From Lautropia sp. (GTDB lineage Bacteria > Pseudomonadota > Gammaproteobacteria > Burkholderiales > Burkholderiaceae_E): a stretch of 6,787 bases of DNA. Shown here in pieces: positions 1 to 6,375 of this stretch. Under the pieces are notes generated by a model. It was given only the letters and a program-made list of their open reading frames with translations. It did not search any database and was not told the DNA's origin. Position 1 is the first letter of the stretch. Every line of letters starts with the position of its first letter. The stretch is taken from contig JACCRJ010000045.1 in the NCBI GenBank assembly GCA_013813615.1, forward strand, positions 1 through 6,787, in the 5' to 3' direction. The position numbers and the translations under genes are program-made.

Positions 1-490
1 GTGTAGAAGTCTGAATCTGACCATACGGACAGTGTCCGGCGTAGTCTGAAGCAAACATCAATTAGCGGTCCTTCGAAAGGCAGCTACTTCGATCAACCAA
101 CCGCCAGCAACCGGCCAGAAGCAGACATCGACGAAAGTCCGCTTCGAGAGGGGGCGTCCGCCGAGACCGGCGACGAGCATGCGGATCTCAGCTTCTCAGT
201 TCGGCCTCCACGGCCAGGTCCAACGCTTTCGCGAACATGCCGGTATCCGTAGGTCTCATAGCCAATAACGCTCACTGCCGGAGCGACCATCACGCCCAGA
301 AGGCAGACAGGCGCCGAGACACCGGCATGACGGCGATGTAGATCCGCTTTTGTTTCCTCGGCGAACGCGCGTGTTCGCGCTGCTGGGCTACGAACTGGTC
401 GAGGGTCAGGTCGCGGGAAACCAATGGAGCGAGTGAATCGACGAGAGGCGGCGCGCCAACCTCGCGCCGCCCGCGCCGCCAAGGGACGGG
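1..490. other. Stretch without a recognisable gene
   Basis: I see no convincing gene here. Open frames exist on both strands, but their products are arginine-, serine- and alanine-rich with no family motif I recognise, as expected of chance frames in GC-rich DNA. One clear structure is a perfect 9-base inverted repeat, GGCGGCGCG (447-455) and CGCGCCGCC (463-471), separated by 7 bases. No T-run follows it on either strand. Given the gene and element fragments that follow immediately, this stretch is probably also decayed DNA, but that is inference. Confidence 0.5.
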
Positions 491-513
491 CGCTATTCGC
501 CGTTCGAATAGCG
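491..513 (-). terminator. Stem-loop just after a minus-strand stop codon
   Basis: The arms CGCTATTCG (491-499) and CGAATAGCG (505-513) are perfectly complementary with a 5-base loop. On the minus strand the hairpin begins 14 bases after the TAA stop at 530-528, which is the usual place for a transcription terminator. No strong U-run follows (the next minus-strand bases are GC-rich), so it may be a weak intrinsic terminator or a 3'-end stabilising hairpin. Its position supports the idea that the reading frame at 528-749 is the true 3' end of a former gene. Confidence 0.4.
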
Positions 514-527
514 TTGGGTGAGCCGTC

Positions 528-749
528 TTACTTCGTGCCGGCCACCGGCGGCGCCTTGGCCATCGCTGCGTGGAACTTGGCGGTATCGGGATCGGAGAGA
601 TCGAAGTCGTTCTCCATTGTCTGTATGGCGCCGTCGCGCACGACCTGCGAGTTGTTCACGATGATCCGCTCGACCCCGACCACGATCGTCAGGTGGCGGT
701 CGTCAACCTCAAGAGCGGCACGCGGCCATTCCTCTACTCGCATCGGCAC
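528..749 (-). pseudogene. 3' fragment of an unidentified gene
   Basis: This minus-strand frame encodes up to 73 residues ending in TAA at 530-528. The credible part is the last 55 to 60 residues (about 528-705). It contains a hydrophobic strand-like segment (TIVVGVERIIVNNSQVV), then an acidic segment (MENDFDLSDPDTAKF) and a short Ala/Pro-rich tail. The first 15 or so residues lie over a plus-strand primase-like fragment, so the ATG at 749 is probably accidental and the gene was cut near 705. I do not recognise the family. The strand followed by VVRDGAI loosely recalls the C-terminal strand of some amidohydrolases, but this is too weak to name. The downstream stem-loop supports a real gene end. 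Confidence 0.35.
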
Positions 750-806
750 GGTGGCATCCGCTTCGAGTTGCTGCGGCAGTCAGCCCGTGTCCAGGTCGGC
801 AAGGGC
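705..806 (+). pseudogene. Short fragment resembling plasmid/phage primase proteins
   Basis: In the frame starting at 705 the translation contains GTRPFLYSHRHGG followed by IRFELLRQSARVQVGKG. From memory, large primase/helicase-type proteins of plasmids and phages often have a segment of the form TRPFIHSFAHGG followed by a Tyr/Phe-x-Leu strand, and this matches that layout over about 34 residues. Nothing before 705 or after about 806 in this frame continues such a protein. The same frame stays open to 1016, but residues after 806 are not recognisable to me. I read it as a small relic of a mobile genetic element, not a working gene. The short length makes the family call uncertain. Confidence 0.35.
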
Positions 807-930
807 TTGTCGGGCAAGGGAACTGCCATCCGGGATCTGGTGGACCTGACACCCGAAGAGGTGACCCAGCGCCGGCAGTACAGCCCAAACGATCTCGATG
901 CAACCCGAAAGGCGGGGGCCATTCTCCAGC
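807..930 (+). other. Unassigned sequence between two relics
   Basis: The plus-strand frame continued from the primase-like fragment reads through a hydrophilic segment containing DLVDLTPEEVTQRRQYSP, which looks protein-like (helix-forming, no low-complexity bias) but matches no family I can name. It may be another gene fragment joined between the primase-like piece and the IS91 relic. No start codon with a ribosome-binding site and no separate stop define it as a gene. Confidence 0.25.
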
Positions 931-1476
931 TTGCCGCAGTTCGTCAAGGACAAGTTCGACGCCTTCCTCGAGTGCTGCATCCTGGCGCACGGCTTCCTTC
1001 GCCTGCGCTGCGCTGATTGCGGCCACGACAAGCTGGTCGCCTTTTTAGCTGCAAGCGCCGCGGGTTTTGCCCTTCCTGCGGCGCCCGGCGCATGGCGCAG
1101 AGCGCCGCGCACCTGGTCGATCACGTCATCCCGCACGTACCGGTGCGCCAGTGGGTACTGTTGCTGCCGATCACGCGCTTGCTGTTCGATCAGGCCGGGC
1201 TGAAGGCCGACCAGGCCGACAGCGGTGCCGTCACCTTGATCCAGCGCTTCGGATCGGCTGCCAACCTGAACATCCACCTGCATTGCCTAGTGCTGGGCGG
1301 CGTGTACCGGCGCACTGACGGTGAGCCGGTCTTCGTCGAAGTGCCCGCACCCACCTAAGATCATTGCGGCCATCCTTGAGGCACCAGTGATCGAGCGGAT
1401 CCTCACGCACCTGGGGCTTTCTGCCCGTGCGCCGCCGCGGGCGCCGGCGCGCGGGCAGATGCAGCACGCGGCCTGA
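931..1476 (+). pseudogene. IS91-family HUH transposase, broken
   Basis: Intact relatives nick and rejoin DNA at the element ends through an HUH metal site and a catalytic tyrosine. The relic still shows the N-terminal cysteine-rich zinc-finger region (CADCGHDK, then CKRRGF, then CPSCGARRM) and the HUH motif in NLNIHLHCLVLGGVY near 1262-1306. The lesions are clear. The frame changes inside the T5 run at 1042-1046. Between VLLLPI and TRLLFDQAGL (around 1165-1185) roughly 20 residues normally present seem to be missing in frame. After PVFVEVPAPT a TAA stop appears at 1356-1358 because a large internal deletion joins this point, out of frame, to the C-terminal piece starting KIIAAILEAPVIERILTHLG (1357 onward), which ends at the TGA at 1474-1476. 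The deleted middle includes the region that carries the catalytic tyrosine. Family assignment is firm; deletion sizes are from memory of relatives. Confidence 0.85.
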
Positions 1477-1718
1477 GCCCGGCCTCACCCCTCCCAATCA
1501 AGCGGCCCAGCGCCTCGCACCGATGGGAGACCTGCTGCGGCCGAGGCTTTCTGAGGCCGGCAACGGCGGCGCGCTCATCCGGGTTTCACCCGTAGATGCC
1601 CCCGCCGATCGACTCTCGCAGCAACCTCTGCGCCGCTCATCGCGACGCGGTCGACTCCAAAGGCCGCGCCGCAAGCCTCAGGTGCTCTGCGCGGCCGGGC
1701 AATGGGTGGGAAAAAAGG
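1477..1718 (+). other. 3' noncoding tail of the IS91-like element
   Basis: Between the transposase stop and the oriIS-like end there is a 242-base noncoding stretch. Open frames on both strands here have no recognisable content. A tail of this kind between transposase and oriIS is usual in IS91/ISCR elements. I see no passenger gene in it. Confidence 0.5.
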
Positions 1719-1739
1719 GCGTTTGAAATTCCTATCCCC
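1719..1739 (+). other. oriIS-like end of the IS91 element
   Basis: The sequence gcgtttgaaattcctatccc (1719-1738) differs at two positions from the ISCR oriIS sequence as I remember it (GCGTTTGAACTTCCTATACC). In IS91/ISCR elements this site lies downstream of the transposase and is where rolling-circle replication starts. Its distance from the transposase stop, its orientation and the fact that unrelated coding sequence begins within a few bases all fit the replication-origin end. I see no GTTC/GAAC target tetranucleotide right at the border, so the flank may have been changed after insertion. Confidence 0.6.
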
Positions 1740-1741
1740 CG

Positions 1742-2638
1742 CGGGTTGCGCCGTACCTCGACCTGCAGCTGGTCGCGTTCCCGCAGGATGGCGTGCTGCG
1801 CTACGATCCGCGCGCCGATGCGCCCGGATGCCGTGACACGTCGTTCGACCTGCTGAAGAAGGCGCTCGATCTCGGGGTCGAGGTCGTCGGCGGCATCCCG
1901 CACTTCGAGGAGACGATGCAGTCCGGCACCGAATCGGTCCGGCTGCTCTGCGAGGAGGCGGCGCGCCGCGGACTGCGCGTGGACATGCACCGCGACGAGA
2001 CCGACGATCCGATGTCGCGCCATATCGAGACCTTGGCCGCCGAGACGCACCGGCTCGACCTGTCGGGCCGCGTCAACGGGTCGCATCTGACGTCGATGCA
2101 CTCGATGGACAACTACTACGTGTCGAAGCTGATCCCGCTGATCGCGCGGGCCGGTGTCTCGGCGGTCGCGAATCCGCTGATCAACATCACGATCCAGGGC
2201 CGACACGATACCTATCCGAAGCGCCGTGGCATGACGCGGGTCCCTGAGCTGCTGGCTGCCGGCGTACCGGTCGGGTTCGGCCCCGACTGCGTGATGGATC
2301 CGTGGTATAGCCTCGGGTCCGGCGACATGCTTGAGGTCGCACAGATGGGACTGCACGTCAACCAGATGACCGGGTCAGGCAGCGATGCGACAGTGCTTCG
2401 AATCCGTCACGTCGGCGCCGGTCCGTATCCTCGGGCTGGACGGCTACGGGCTCGACGCCGGCTGCCATGCAGACCTGGTGGTGTTGCAGGCTGCCATCCG
2501 ATCGAGGCGATCCGGCTCCGGGCCACACGGCTCGTCGTAATCCGCCGTGGGCGGGGCGTCGCCCGGACGCCGCCACGGGTCGCCCGGCTCGAGCTCCCCG
2601 GCCGACCGGTGTTTACCGACTGGACGCGGGGGCTCTGA
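1742..2638 (+). pseudogene. Cytosine deaminase-like amidohydrolase, 5'-truncated and frameshifted
   Basis: Intact relatives (CodA type, about 400-430 residues) remove the amino group from cytosine or related rings with a metal in a TIM barrel. Similarity starts in mid-protein at RVAPYLDLQLVAFPQDG (1742), so about 130 N-terminal residues, including the HxH metal pair, are gone. Preserved motifs are GGIPHFE (1889-1909), DMHRDETDD (1982-2008, metal His and catalytic Glu), SHLTSMHSMD (from 2081) and QGRHDTYPKRRGMTRV. In the metal-Asp motif GHD the His codon is CCC (2282-2284), giving GPD. After MTG (2366-2374) two bases are missing; the correct frame (QAAMRQCFESV onward) runs from 2376 to 2495, where one missing base restores the original frame to the TGA at 2636-2638. 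The open frame stays free of stops, but about 40 residues are scrambled. The gene is convergent with the aldolase/TRAP operon. Its exact substrate is unknown. Confidence 0.85.
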
Positions 2639-2660
2639 CGGTGCCGGCCCGACGACCGCG

Positions 2661-2685
2661 TCACGTCGCGTCACGTCGCGTCGCG
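2661..2685. repeat. Short tandem repeat between convergent genes
   Basis: The 10-base unit tcacgtcgcg occurs twice in direct succession (2661-2670, 2671-2680) and is followed by a partial copy, tcgcg. It fills the gap between the end of the deaminase pseudogene and the stop codon of the aldolase gene. No clear stem-loop with a T-run is visible here, so neither convergent unit has an obvious intrinsic terminator. Confidence 0.5.
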
Positions 2686-2688
2686 GGA

Positions 2689-3504
2689 TCAGGTCGCCAG
2701 TTCGGGCGCGATCCGCAGCGCGCGGCGGAAGAACGGGATCCAGAAATCCTGCTTCTGACGGGGCCGCTTGTCGAACAGCGTCGCGACTTCCTCGCAGACT
2801 GCCGCGGCGGGCTCGAGATGCGGGCCCGTGGTCGCGAGCACCTTCACCTGGAGCTGGCAGGCCCGCTCGAGATAGAACATCAGGTAGAACGCCTCAGCGA
2901 CGGTCTCGCCACAGGTGAGGAGCCCGTGGTTTTCCATGATCAGCGCCTTGTGCGAGCCGAGCGCGGCGACCATCCGCCGCTTCTCTGCTTCCGGGAAGTG
3001 GATCGTGTCGTACGAATAGCGGCCGATCCGGCGGTGGAAGTGCAGGGAGATCTGGTTCAGCGGCCGCAGGCCCAGCGGATCCGCGGCGACGGCCATGCCC
3101 GCCAGCGTGTGCGTGTGGAAGATGCAGTGCACGTCCGCCCTGCCGAGGTGGATCGCGCCGTGAATGTTGAATCCGGCCGGGTTGACCGGCCAGGCCGATT
3201 CAAAACCCGGCGTATCGACCTTCCGGCCGTCCGCGTCGACGCGCACCAGCGACGAGGCTGTCACTTCGTCGAACAGCATGCCGTAGGGGTTGATCAGGAA
3301 GGTCGACGGATCACCGGGCACGCGCAGCGACAGATGGGTGAAGATCGCGTCGTCCATCCCCATCATCGCGATCAGCCGGTAGGCGGCGGCGAGCTCGACC
3401 CGGAGCCGCCATTCGGTGTCGCTGAAGCGGGCAGGGGCGGGATTCGGTACCTCTAACCGTTCGGCACCGCGGCCGATCTGCTCGAATGGATCCCGGGTGC
3501 TCAT
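2689..3504 (-). CDS. Class II aldolase/adducin-family enzyme
   Basis: A cytosolic 271-residue protein of the fold that includes fuculose-phosphate aldolase, decarboxylases and adducin heads. Visible motifs are THLSLRVPG (56-64), INPYGMLFDEV (71-81), the metal-binding HTHT (130-133, H130 and H132) and ENHGLLTCG (191-199, H193 as third metal ligand). In the stretch AGFNIHGAIH (110-119) the position matching the catalytic Glu of true aldolases (Glu73 in FucA by my alignment) is Gly111. This is common in the adducin-like branch, so aldol cleavage is not assured; decarboxylation or another metal-dependent reaction is possible. The ATG (3504-3502) overlaps the TGA of the large permease gene (3503-3501) by four bases, implying coupled translation and a job connected with the transported substrate. 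The frame stays open upstream inside the permease gene, but that extension has no family content. It is the last gene of the operon. Confidence 0.9.
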   Translation of the reverse strand: MSTRDPFEQIGRGAERLEVPNPAPARFSDTEWRLRVELAAAYRLIAMMGMDDAIFTHLSLRVPGDPSTFLINPYGMLFDEVTASSLVRVDADGRKVDTPGFESAWPVNPAGFNIHGAIHLGRADVHCIFHTHTLAGMAVAADPLGLRPLNQISLHFHRRIGRYSYDTIHFPEAEKRRMVAALGSHKALIMENHGLLTCGETVAEAFYLMFYLERACQLQVKVLATTGPHLEPAAAVCEEVATLFDKRPRQKQDFWIPFFRRALRIAPELAT

Positions 3505-4778
3505 CGGTAGGCGAGATCCCGCAGGAACAGCGACAGGTCCGGCCAGGCGGTGATGATCGCCAGGCAGGCGACGATGACCGCCACGAACGGCAGCATCGCC
3601 GGGATGATCCGGTCGTAGCTGATCTTCGCTACTGAACAGGCGGCGAACAGGTTGACGCCGAACGGCGGCGTGATCATGCCGAGCGCGAGATTGACGACCA
3701 TCACGATGCCGAAATGCACCAGATCGATCCCGAAATGCATCGCCACCGGCGCGAGGATCGGCGCGAGGATGACGATTGCCGCGCCGGTCTCGATGAACAT
3801 GCCGATCAGGAACAGGAAGACGTTGACCCCGAGCAGGAAAGTCCAGCCGCTGTGGAAGTTCGCGACGATCCAGTTGCCGATCTGCGCCGGTATGCCGGCC
3901 CGGCTGATCAGGAACGCGAACAGCCCGGCCGTCGCGATGATGAACATGATCACCGTCGTCGAGACGACGGTCTTGTGCAGGATCCGGGCCAGGTCTCGGA
4001 GGCCGATCCGGCGGTAGACGACCATGCCGAGGAACAGCGCGTAGAAGACGGCGATCACCGAGGCTTCGGTCGGCGTGAAGACGCCGCCATAGATGCCGCC
4101 GAGCACGACGGCCGGCATCAGCAGCGCGAGCCAGGCCTGCCGGAAGGCCCGGCCGAACGTCAGGCGTCCTTCGCCGTCGCGCTTGCCGTAGCCGGTAAAC
4201 CGGCACCAGAAGAAGACGAACAGCATCAGCCCGCCGGCGATCAGCAGGCCCGGGCCGAAGCCGGCGATGAACATCTCGCCGACCGAGACCTCGGCCGAGA
4301 CGCCGTAGAGGATCATCGGAATCGACGGCGGGATGATCACTCCGAGCTCCGCCGACGTGGCCTGCAGCGCGGCGGCCTTCGGGACCGGATAGCCCAGCCG
4401 GACCATCGCCGGGATCAGGATGGCGCCGATCGCGAACGTGGTCGCGACGCTGGAGCCCGAGACCGCGGCGAAGATCATGCAGGTGATCACGCAGCTCATC
4501 GCGAGGCCGCCCTGCACGCCGCCGACCAGTGACCGGGCGAAGTGCACCAGCCGCTCCGAGATGCCGCCGGCCTCCATCAGGTTGCCGGACAGGATGAAGA
4601 ACGGGATCGCGACCAGCGGGAACTTGTCGATCGAGACGAACAGCTGCTGGGCGACGACCAGCATCGGCGAGTTCGTGAAGAACTGGACGCCCAGCACCGA
4701 CGCGAGGCCGATCGAGATCGCGACCGGCACGCTGAGCGCCATCAGCAGCAGGAAGGTGAACAGGATTGCGGTGGTCAT
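3501..4778 (-). CDS. dctM: TRAP transporter large permease, DctM type
   Basis: A 425-residue inner-membrane protein that forms the transport channel of a TRAP system, driving uptake with an ion gradient (usually sodium). The length is normal for the family. The protein is hydrophobic throughout, with about twelve membrane segments expected. Family motifs are PFFILSGNLM (59-68), GSSVATT (108-114), GVIIPPSIPMILYG (146-159), GIYGGVFTPTEAS (228-240), the ETGAAIVILAPILAP segment (330-344) and LGMITPPFGVNLF (366-378). It lies 43 bases after the small permease stop; no strong ribosome-binding site precedes its ATG, and an in-frame TGA about 35 bases upstream excludes a much longer start. Its stop overlaps the aldolase start. 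The transported compound is not predictable from this subunit. The symbol names the family; this need not be the C4-dicarboxylate system. Confidence 0.96.
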   Translation of the reverse strand: MTTAILFTFLLLMALSVPVAISIGLASVLGVQFFTNSPMLVVAQQLFVSIDKFPLVAIPFFILSGNLMEAGGISERLVHFARSLVGGVQGGLAMSCVITCMIFAAVSGSSVATTFAIGAILIPAMVRLGYPVPKAAALQATSAELGVIIPPSIPMILYGVSAEVSVGEMFIAGFGPGLLIAGGLMLFVFFWCRFTGYGKRDGEGRLTFGRAFRQAWLALLMPAVVLGGIYGGVFTPTEASVIAVFYALFLGMVVYRRIGLRDLARILHKTVVSTTVIMFIIATAGLFAFLISRAGIPAQIGNWIVANFHSGWTFLLGVNVFLFLIGMFIETGAAIVILAPILAPVAMHFGIDLVHFGIVMVVNLALGMITPPFGVNLFAACSVAKISYDRIIPAMLPFVAVIVACLAIITAWPDLSLFLRDLAYR

Positions 4779-4821
4779 GGGGGCCGACTGATTAAAGGGG
4801 CCGTCTGTTCAACGGTGCCAT

Positions 4822-5316
4822 CTACTGCTGAGTCTCAATCTCGCCGCGCCTCGGATCGAGGTAATGGGCGGCCACCGCGAGGATCGCGAAGGCGGCTCCG
4901 ACCGGAATCGCCGCGTAGGCCCAGGAGATCGAGATCTCCAGCCCGGCGAGCGTCTGGAAGCGGATCCGCTGGACGATGTCGATGCCCTGCCAGACCATCA
5001 CGATCAGGAAGGACAGCGTCGCGAGGCTGATCATCGCCTGGAGGATCCGCAGGTACCGGGTCCGGGCGACGGTCCGGTAGAGCAGGTCGACCGACAGCAG
5101 CGCGCCGCCGCGGATCGTGGCGGACAGCCCGAGGAAGACCGACCAGATGATCAGGAAGCGGGTCAGCACCTCGGACCAGTCCGACGGCGCTTCCAGGATG
5201 AAGCGCGTGCCGACCTGGTAGAGCCCGATGACCGCCGCCAGCCCGAGGGCGATGCAGGCGACGGCCATCACGATCCCGCCGACCAGACGATCGGCGGCGA
5301 GGATGAAGGACGACAC
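4822..5316 (-). CDS. dctQ: TRAP transporter small permease, DctQ type
   Basis: A 164-residue inner-membrane protein, the small partner that supports the large permease in a TRAP system. Four hydrophobic segments are visible at about residues 12-33, 51-68, 92-113 and 130-151. Characteristic features are DWSEVLTRFLIIWSVFLG (46-63) ahead of the cytoplasmic loop, and LEISISWAYAAIPVG (126-140) before the last membrane helix. The start is GTG (5316-5314), chosen because it gives a short hydrophilic N-terminus right before the first membrane helix and leaves a 9-base gap after the binding-protein stop; I see no good Shine-Dalgarno sequence, so translation may depend on coupling to the preceding gene. 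The second gene of the operon, between dctP and dctM types, in the usual order. Confidence 0.94.
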   Translation of the reverse strand: MSSFILAADRLVGGIVMAVACIALGLAAVIGLYQVGTRFILEAPSDWSEVLTRFLIIWSVFLGLSATIRGGALLSVDLLYRTVARTRYLRILQAMISLATLSFLIVMVWQGIDIVQRIRFQTLAGLEISISWAYAAIPVGAAFAILAVAAHYLDPRRGEIETQQ

Positions 5317-5325
5317 GGCGACCGT

Positions 5326-6318
5326 TTACTTCGCGTCGCGGATCGCGTCGATGTTCGCCTGGCCGAACTTGGCCGCGAACTCCTTGTAGGCCGGCGCCAT
5401 TGCCTTCTGGAAGGCCACCTTCTCGTCGGTACTCAGCGTCTTCACCTGCATGCCTTCCTTGCGCAGCATCTCGATGCCCTCGGCTTCCTGCTGTTCGACC
5501 CGCTTGCGCGAGATCGCCGCGGCTTCACGCGCCAGATCCCGGATCGTCTTGCGGTCGGCTTCGCTCATCTTGTTGTACGCAGCCGGCGACATCAGCGTGA
5601 CGGCCGGCGAGTACAGATGGCCGGTCAGCGTCAGGTGCTTCTGGACCTGGAACAGCTTCGACGACGTGATCACGCCGATCGGGTTCTCCTGGCCGTCGAC
5701 CGTGCCCTGCTGCAGCGCGCCGAAGACTTCCGGGAACGCCATCGGCGTGGGCAGCACGCCGATCGTGCGGAACGCGGTCATGTGGACCGGGTTCTCCATC
5801 GTGCGGATCTTGAGCCCTTTCGCATCGGCCGGTGCCGCGACCTCGCGCTTGCTGTTGGTCAAGTGGCGGAAGCCGTTCTCCGACCAGGCGAGACAGATCA
5901 GACCCTTGGCCGTGCACTTGTCCAGGATGGCCTGGCCGATCTTGCCGTCCAGCACCGAGCGCGCATGCGCGTAGTCGCGGAACAGGAACGGGATGTCGGT
6001 GATCAGCGTGTCCGGCACGAAGTTGCCGACCGGGCCAGACGACGTCGTGACCAGGTCGATCGTGCCGAGCTGAGCGCCTTCGGTCATCTCGCGCTCGCCG
6101 CCGAGGGCGAAGTTGGGGAACAGCTCGATCTTGTAGCGGCCGCCGGTTCGCTGTTCGATGTTGTCGCGCATGTAGACCGCGCCGACACCGTAGTGGGCCT
6201 GGAGATTCAGGCCGAACCCGAACTTCAGCACGGTTTGCGCCTGCGCCGATCCGAGCGCGATGCCCAGTCCTGCGGTGGCGACGAGCCCCTTGATCGCGGC
6301 CTTGAACGTCTGATTCAT
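5326..6318 (-). CDS. dctP: TRAP transporter solute-binding protein, DctP type
   Basis: A 330-residue periplasmic protein that captures the substrate and delivers it to the TRAP permease. Residues 1-27 form a signal peptide: basic start with Lys6 and Lys10, hydrophobic core GLVATAGLGIALG, and a cleavage site after AQA (25-27). The mature part begins TVLKFGFGL. Family marks are NGFRHLTN (148-155), GLKIRTMENP (168-177) with Arg172 in the place of the arginine that usually pairs with the substrate carboxylate, and QGTVDGQENP (204-213). This Arg suggests an organic acid substrate, which is inference. A strong ribosome-binding site AGGAGG (6328-6323) lies 4 bases before the ATG, in contrast to the downstream genes, consistent with high expression of the binding protein. 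It is the first gene of the operon, divergent from the Bug-type gene. Confidence 0.96.
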   Translation of the reverse strand: MNQTFKAAIKGLVATAGLGIALGSAQAQTVLKFGFGLNLQAHYGVGAVYMRDNIEQRTGGRYKIELFPNFALGGEREMTEGAQLGTIDLVTTSSGPVGNFVPDTLITDIPFLFRDYAHARSVLDGKIGQAILDKCTAKGLICLAWSENGFRHLTNSKREVAAPADAKGLKIRTMENPVHMTAFRTIGVLPTPMAFPEVFGALQQGTVDGQENPIGVITSSKLFQVQKHLTLTGHLYSPAVTLMSPAAYNKMSEADRKTIRDLAREAAAISRKRVEQQEAEGIEMLRKEGMQVKTLSTDEKVAFQKAMAPAYKEFAAKFGQANIDAIRDAK

Positions 6319-6322
6319 GTTG

Positions 6323-6328
6323 CCTCCT
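6323..6328 (-). promoter_or_regulatory. Strong ribosome-binding site of the TRAP binding protein
   Basis: On the minus strand AGGAGG sits 4 bases before the ATG at 6318-6316. It fixes the start of the binding protein and is the only full Shine-Dalgarno sequence in the operon; the two permease genes and the aldolase gene have weak or no visible sites. Confidence 0.85.
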
Positions 6329-6375
6329 GTTGTCTTGAAATGCCGAATGCCGCGCGGCCAGAACCGTTCCGGCAG

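Larger units (their letters stand above)
931..1737 (+). mobile_element. Decayed IS91-family element
   Basis: The relic consists of broken transposase coding sequence (about 931-1476), a 3' noncoding tail (1477-1718) and an oriIS-like end (about 1719-1739). Recognisable transposase sequence starts abruptly at LPQFVKD (931), so the 5' end of the element and the beginning of its transposase are missing. IS91 elements move by rolling-circle replication with an HUH nuclease and have no terminal inverted repeats, so the borders are inferred from where similarity stops on the left and from the oriIS-like sequence on the right. Immediately to the right, from about 1742, the frame of a cytosine deaminase-like gene begins in mid-protein. 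The element cannot transpose by itself: its transposase is destroyed by several lesions. Confidence 0.75.

Noticed and set aside
447..471. Perfect 9-base GC hairpin as an intrinsic terminator
   Set aside because: No T-run on either strand and no gene end directly beside it; the hairpin at 491-513 is better placed after the minus-strand stop.
93..482. 129-codon minus-strand open frame
   Set aside because: Arg/Ser/Ala-rich product without recognisable motifs and no convincing ribosome-binding site; it would also run through the perfect hairpin at 447-471. A decayed gene cannot be excluded, but nothing supports one.
424..849. 141-codon plus-strand open frame
   Set aside because: Overlaps, antisense, the better supported minus-strand gene tail and, in another frame, the primase-like fragment; its product has no recognisable content.
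1637..2356. 239-codon minus-strand open frame
   Set aside because: Antisense to the deaminase pseudogene and IS91 tail, with an Arg/His/Asp-rich product and no recognisable motif.
2661..2685. Possible CRISPR or iteron array
   Set aside because: Only two and a half copies of a 10-base unit with no spacers; a simple tandem duplication.
2467..3456. 329-codon plus-strand open frame
   Set aside because: Runs from the deaminase pseudogene in a wrong frame into sequence antisense to the aldolase gene; no family content.
3505..4206. N-terminal extension of the aldolase frame giving a 505-residue fusion
   Set aside because: The extension overlaps the permease gene in another frame and reads as Arg/Asp-rich nonsense. 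The ATG at 3504 with the four-base overlap and family length of about 271 residues is far better.
3714..4532. 272-codon plus-strand open frame
   Set aside because: Antisense to the large permease gene; charged low-complexity product rich in Arg, Asp and Glu, with no family content.
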